Shown in pieces: positions 63,661-64,000 of a DNA stretch of 64,000 nt; position 1 is the stretch's first letter, and each line of letters opens with the position of its first letter. The notes under the pieces were generated by a model. It made no database searches. It was not told the origin of the DNA and saw nothing but the letters and a program-made list of their open reading frames with translations. The DNA is from Rhodobacter sp. TJ_12 (GTDB taxonomy: Bacteria; Pseudomonadota; Alphaproteobacteria; Rhodobacterales; Rhodobacteraceae), in NCBI RefSeq assembly GCF_020023995.1, contig NZ_NRRD01000015.1:1-64000 (forward strand). Reading direction: 5' to 3'. The position numbers were made by a program, and so were the translations under genes.

Positions 63661-64000
63661 ACCGCCGCGATCAGCGCAGCAATGCCCGCCTCGGGCGTGG
63701 TGTCGTTTTCAACCCGGATCGCCGCAATATCGGCGGGCAAGGGCAACGTGGCCCGTTGCAGCCGATGCGCAATCTCTGCCGGGGTTTCGCGCCCCCGCGC
63801 GGCCAAGCGTTGCGCCAAAACCTCGGGTGTGACGACGATCTCGATCACTTTCAGCGCCGGAAAGACCGCAAGACAGGCGGGCAAAGCCGCCCGCGAGCCA
63901 TTGAACACCACGTCATGGCCTTGGCGCAGCGGCGCCAGTTCCGCCGGGCGGATACCGTAATGCAGCCCATGCGCCTCCCAATGCAGGGCAAAGGCGTTGC
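63642..64000 (-). CDS. phnN: Ribose 1,5-bisphosphate phosphokinase PhnN, C-terminal part
   Basis: The frame is open to the window edge, so the N-terminus with the ATP-binding loop is missing. The visible 118 residues include FALHWEAHGLHYG, VVFNGSRAALP and IVVTPEVLAQRLAARGRE, all typical of PhnN, a guanylate-kinase-like enzyme that makes PRPP from ribose 1,5-bisphosphate in phosphonate breakdown. It converges on the DUF1045 gene with a 19-base overlap. Confidence 0.9.
   Translation of the reverse strand, partial: NAFALHWEAHGLHYGIRPAELAPLRQGHDVVFNGSRAALPACLAVFPALKVIEIVVTPEVLAQRLAARGRETPAEIAHRLQRATLPLPADIAAIRVENDTTPEAGIAALIAAVQPESV

Overview
The window looks like a chromosomal segment of a purple non-sulfur alphaproteobacterium of the Rhodobacter group. 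It is GC-rich. Several proteins read as close relatives of well-known Rhodobacter capsulatus proteins: XdhA with the same N-terminus, sulfide:quinone reductase with Cys127, Cys159 and Cys353 at the same positions, and HupS of 358 residues. The hup/hyp gene order is also that of R. capsulatus. It is probably a relative rather than R. capsulatus itself, because some residues differ and it carries a methionine S-methyltransferase operon.

Layout. 1-4,001: the end of an AbrB-type membrane protein, convergent with dnaE. 4,206-13,467: xdhABC followed, with stop/start overlaps, by a BMP-type purine nucleoside ABC transporter. 13,642-15,416: sqr and a membrane-anchored cupredoxin-like protein. 15,520-21,280: two translationally linked signalling proteins, a PAS-GGDEF-EAL protein and a CheB-CheR-PAS protein. 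21,463-40,908: the complete uptake-hydrogenase locus on the minus strand, hupTUV (H2 sensor and kinase), hypF, hupSLC, hupDFGHJK, hypAB, hupR and hypCDE. 41,039-44,034: a second hydrogenase locus. Its large subunit (hoxH), protease and HypC-like chaperone are intact, but upstream the diaphorase and small-subunit genes are collapsed into one 239-codon composite remnant. 44,587-48,657: the nickel ECF transporter nikKMLQO with divergent nikR and an exact GTATGA-N16-TCATAC operator. 48,741-55,673: a PhoX-like phosphatase, a diheme cytochrome-like protein, a 73-residue protein with three 18-residue repeats, a two-part ThrE exporter, a TIM-barrel isomerase and small proteins. 55,735-61,225: five minus-strand genes that fit dimethylsulfoniopropionate (DMSP) synthesis by the methionine-methylation route. 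61,730-64,000: phnM, a DUF1045 protein and the end of phnN.

How the parts connect. The middle 27 kb is one hydrogen island: Ni2+ uptake (nik), Ni-Fe cofactor assembly (hyp), H2 sensing (hupUV-hupT-hupR), H2 oxidation to quinone (hupSLC) and the remains of a soluble NAD-linked enzyme. Together with sqr this suits a phototroph using H2 and sulfide as electron donors.

The most unusual items are the decayed hox locus, a NikR that lacks all four canonical nickel ligands but has a His-rich tail, the mmtN operon with a TusA-like protein that has lost its CPxP cysteine, and the three-repeat small protein. No tRNA, rRNA, CRISPR array, insertion sequence or phage gene was seen.
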